Below the pieces are notes generated by a model that was given only the letters and a program-made list of their open reading frames with translations, was not told the DNA's origin and searched no databases. Of a stretch of 7,845 nucleotides of DNA, positions 6,171 through 7,845 are shown piece by piece (positions within the stretch are counted from its first letter, which is position 1; each line of letters begins with the position of its first letter). The DNA is taken from contig JAUVUL010000061.1 of the NCBI GenBank assembly GCA_030600975.1, forward strand, positions 1-7,845. Reading direction: 5' to 3'. The DNA is from Candidatus Aegiribacteria sp. Lineage in GTDB: Bacteria > Fermentibacterota > Fermentibacteria > Fermentibacterales > JCC-6. The translations under genes and the position numbers were made by a program.

Positions 6171-6485
6171 ATGATTGATCCCGCTTTGGCTACAGTACTT
6201 ATGGGTTTAGCAACAACAGCATCAACTTCGGCTGTAAACGCTGCTGCCCGGGCTATTAAAGCTTCCGGCGCGATTATAAAGCTGGAATCAGGTGAATTCG
6301 CGAAAATTCTTCTCAGAACAACCGATCCTTTGATTGTTATCTCCCCTTCAGGTTACAAGAAGAGGAAAACAAAGTATCTGCTCTCCTGGAAGGGTTTTGT
6401 GTTCTACTGTGAGACAAAGGAGCAGATGGTTCTTCCCAGGGGTGCTGAAATAATCCTGGCCGATAAGATCTGGATTCCCAGCTGA
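6171..6485 (+). CDS. Small protein of unknown function (104 aa)
   Basis: I do not recognise a family. The ATG at 6171 has GAGAGGAG (6154-6161) nine bases upstream, which supports real translation. Residues 4-36 are Ala/Thr-rich and hydrophobic and could be a weak membrane or amphipathic helix; it is not a normal signal peptide because no basic residues precede it and an Asp is at position 3. Residues 37-104 look like a small beta-rich domain with alternating strands (FAKILLRTT, PLIVISPS, KGFVFYCET, EIILADKIWIPS) and a basic loop KKRKTKY at 63-69. There is a single Cys at 80. It is followed after 23 bases by another small gene on the same strand, so the two are probably an operon. Confidence 0.65.
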   Translation: MIDPALATVLMGLATTASTSAVNAAARAIKASGAIIKLESGEFAKILLRTTDPLIVISPSGYKKRKTKYLLSWKGFVFYCETKEQMVLPRGAEIILADKIWIPS

Positions 6486-6508
6486 TAACCGATGAAAGGG
6501 GATGAATC

Positions 6509-6841
6509 TTGAAACACATGATGATTCCTGCTTCATGGAAAAGCGCTGCATCCATGAAAAAGACTATTGAGAACAGCGAAAAGAAGAAATGGAACGTAGT
6601 CGCACTTGGAGAGGTCTCCGGCGGGAATATGCTGATCCTGGCCAATGACGGTCATGAATACGAACATGAGATCATTCAGATATTCTGGAGCCTCAGGGGT
6701 AAAATTTCCGATATCATTGCTGAAAAACAGGAAGAGGGATGGAAAGTGGCCACACTCGGTGCATGCCTTGGCAGCACCATTCTTGTAATGAAGCGGAGAA
6801 TTGATGAAATTCCGGAAGAGGGATCAGAGAGCGGAAGCTGA
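6509..6841 (+). CDS. Small two-repeat protein of unknown function, DUF4177-like units, TTG start
   Basis: The product has 110 residues. TTG at 6509 is the chosen start because AAAGGGG (6495-6501) sits seven bases before it; the next ATG (6518) would be 16 bases away. The protein holds two ungapped copies of one unit 50 residues apart: residues 20-45 and 70-95 share W28/W78, V30/V80, L33/L83, G34/G84, G38/G88 and L42/L92, with charged helices before each Trp. This pattern (charged helix, then GWKV or KWNV, then a hydrophobic strand) resembles DUF4177-type small proteins, but the match is by eye only. The tail after 97 is acidic and Gly/Ser-rich. No signal peptide or membrane segment is seen. 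Its last 18 bases overlap the end of the convergent transporter gene. Confidence 0.65.
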   Translation: MKHMMIPASWKSAASMKKTIENSEKKKWNVVALGEVSGGNMLILANDGHEYEHEIIQIFWSLRGKISDIIAEKQEEGWKVATLGACLGSTILVMKRRIDEIPEEGSESGS

Positions 6842-7845
6842 CTCCTGTCCTGCTTTTCGAAGTCTCAGAGGTACGTACAAAAGTCCCATCAATACCCCGG
6901 CTGAGGCTATGGTTATTCCCACACCGGCCAGATCGGCTACGTAGCCGCACGCCGGTGCCAGAATCGTCATAGCAAGCGTTTTTATGAGCGATTCGACGGA
7001 AAGCCCCGAAGCCATAACCCTGTGAGGAACCTTATCGCTGATATAGGTAACACAGAGGGGTCTCCTGAGATTCTGAAGGGTGAATAGAACAAGGTATGCC
7101 ACTATCGTAACAATGTATACTGACAGGTCCTGACAAACGCCTGCAATTATCAGCATGCTGAAGCCGATAATCCAGGTTACATTAATGGACTGAACAACAC
7201 CCCTTATCCGCCTGCTGAATTCACCGGAATACCTTGATGCGGTACTTGCCGCAAGAAAAAGAACAAAATAGACAATACCGATTACGATTGCAGTTCTTCT
7301 GTCAGCGCTCAGCGCGGTTAATACCGGCAGCCCTATGGCCATGGCTTTAAGGACCGGCTGAAGGTATTCCTTGAGAACCTTGAAGAAACCGTCAAAAACA
7401 GCCGAGTTCATTATACTGAGGCGGGCATCAGGGTTCCTGAATATTGACACGAAATGCTTCAAAGTATCCTTAATACCAGGCCTTTTAAAACCTTTTTCTA
7501 CATCCGTTCCATTGAGTGCCGGTGGGTACGAGGCCAGATTGATCATGTTGATCAGACATGGAAAGGCGGCAGCAAGGAAAATGTACCTGAAACTTCCGGT
7601 TATAAACACCAGTGCAGCTGCGATCAACGCGTTTAACGCCGAGCCCAGTTTGGAGGCAGCTCTCGTGGCACCGTAATAATCGGGCTTCCACTCCTCCTGC
7701 CTCGTGATCCTGAGGTATTCAAGGATCATTGCCTTGTGAGTGCCCGTTCTGAAAGCCTCGCCGCATGCGAACAGCACCATGGCTCCAGCTGCGGCTGCAT
7801 AGGACGGAAAGAAAAAGAAAGTCAGGAAACTCACTATGTAGGCGG
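6824..7845 (-). CDS. Major facilitator superfamily-type transporter (partial, N-terminus beyond the window)
   Basis: The frame is open from the window end to a TGA at 6824-6826. The GTG at 7834 is internal, because the frame continues upstream in the same hydrophobic style, so about 340 residues are present and the first one or two membrane helices are missing. About nine membrane segments can be picked out, including a first one rich in Phe/Ala, followed by the loop GEAFRTGTHKAMI (25-37 from the GTG), a motif common in MFS proteins after helix 4. A charged middle loop (residues about 106-138) separates the halves, and LRRPLCVTYISDKVPHRVMA (256-275) is the equivalent loop of the second half, as expected for a twelve-helix carrier. 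The substrate cannot be told. It runs towards the small two-repeat gene and overlaps its end by 18 bases. Confidence 0.82.
   Translation of the reverse strand, partial: AYIVSFLTFFFFPSYAAAAGAMVLFACGEAFRTGTHKAMILEYLRITRQEEWKPDYYGATRAASKLGSALNALIAAALVFITGSFRYIFLAAAFPCLINMINLASYPPALNGTDVEKGFKRPGIKDTLKHFVSIFRNPDARLSIMNSAVFDGFFKVLKEYLQPVLKAMAIGLPVLTALSADRRTAIVIGIVYFVLFLAASTASRYSGEFSRRIRGVVQSINVTWIIGFSMLIIAGVCQDLSVYIVTIVAYLVLFTLQNLRRPLCVTYISDKVPHRVMASGLSVESLIKTLAMTILAPACGYVADLAGVGITIASAGVLMGLLYVPLRLRKAGQESASAL

Noticed and set aside
6164..6178. Four-codon leader frame ATG CTT AAT GAT TGA overlapping the start of the 104-residue gene
   Set aside because: Its ATG is only two bases from the ribosome site, too close for initiation; the overlap is probably chance.
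7832..7834. GTG as the true start of the transporter gene
   Set aside because: The frame stays open upstream to the window edge, and about nine helices with loop motifs of a twelve-helix carrier imply missing N-terminal helices.

Overview
The window looks like chromosome of an uncultured, probably anaerobic bacterium from the FCB-type candidate phyla; Fermentibacteria or a relative is my guess, not something shown here. The support is a FlgD/Por-secretion-like C-terminal Ig domain on the truncated first protein, small proteins I cannot place in a known family, a short (435-residue) ThiC like those of anaerobes and archaea, and medium GC with dense gene packing. No mobile element, CRISPR array, tRNA, rRNA or recognisable defence system was seen. 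No gene-free stretch exceeds 300 bases.

Left part (1-3257): the tail of a plus-strand surface or secreted protein ends seven bases from a minus-strand group. Read in its own direction, that group encodes a small DUF2007-like protein, a 562-residue probably exported protein with HEAT-like helices and a C-terminal cyclophilin domain (start overlaps the previous stop as ATGA), and, after a 63-base gap, an SDR-type NAD-dependent L-threonine 3-dehydrogenase.

Centre (3258-6077): a divergent control region carries a clear TPP riboswitch, followed by thiC (pyrimidine branch of thiamine synthesis). The thiC stop overlaps the start of a lipoprotein of the sulfatase/alkaline phosphatase superfamily, so this envelope enzyme should be co-transcribed with thiC and fall under thiamine control. 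This is the most interesting arrangement in the window. The lipoprotein has Thr where classical sulfatases have the formylglycine-forming Cys or Ser, so a phosphatase or phosphotransferase-like reaction is more likely than sulfate ester hydrolysis.

Right part (6078-7845): after a 93-base AT-rich gap with small repeats come two short tandem genes of unknown function. The second starts at TTG and encodes two copies of a W-x-V-x-x-L-G unit. It runs tail to tail, with an 18-base overlap, into a minus-strand major facilitator type transporter whose N-terminus lies beyond the window end.

In short: a mostly ordinary housekeeping region in which the TPP riboswitch/thiC/lipoprotein unit, the altered ThiC cysteine spacing and the duplicated small protein deserve a second look.
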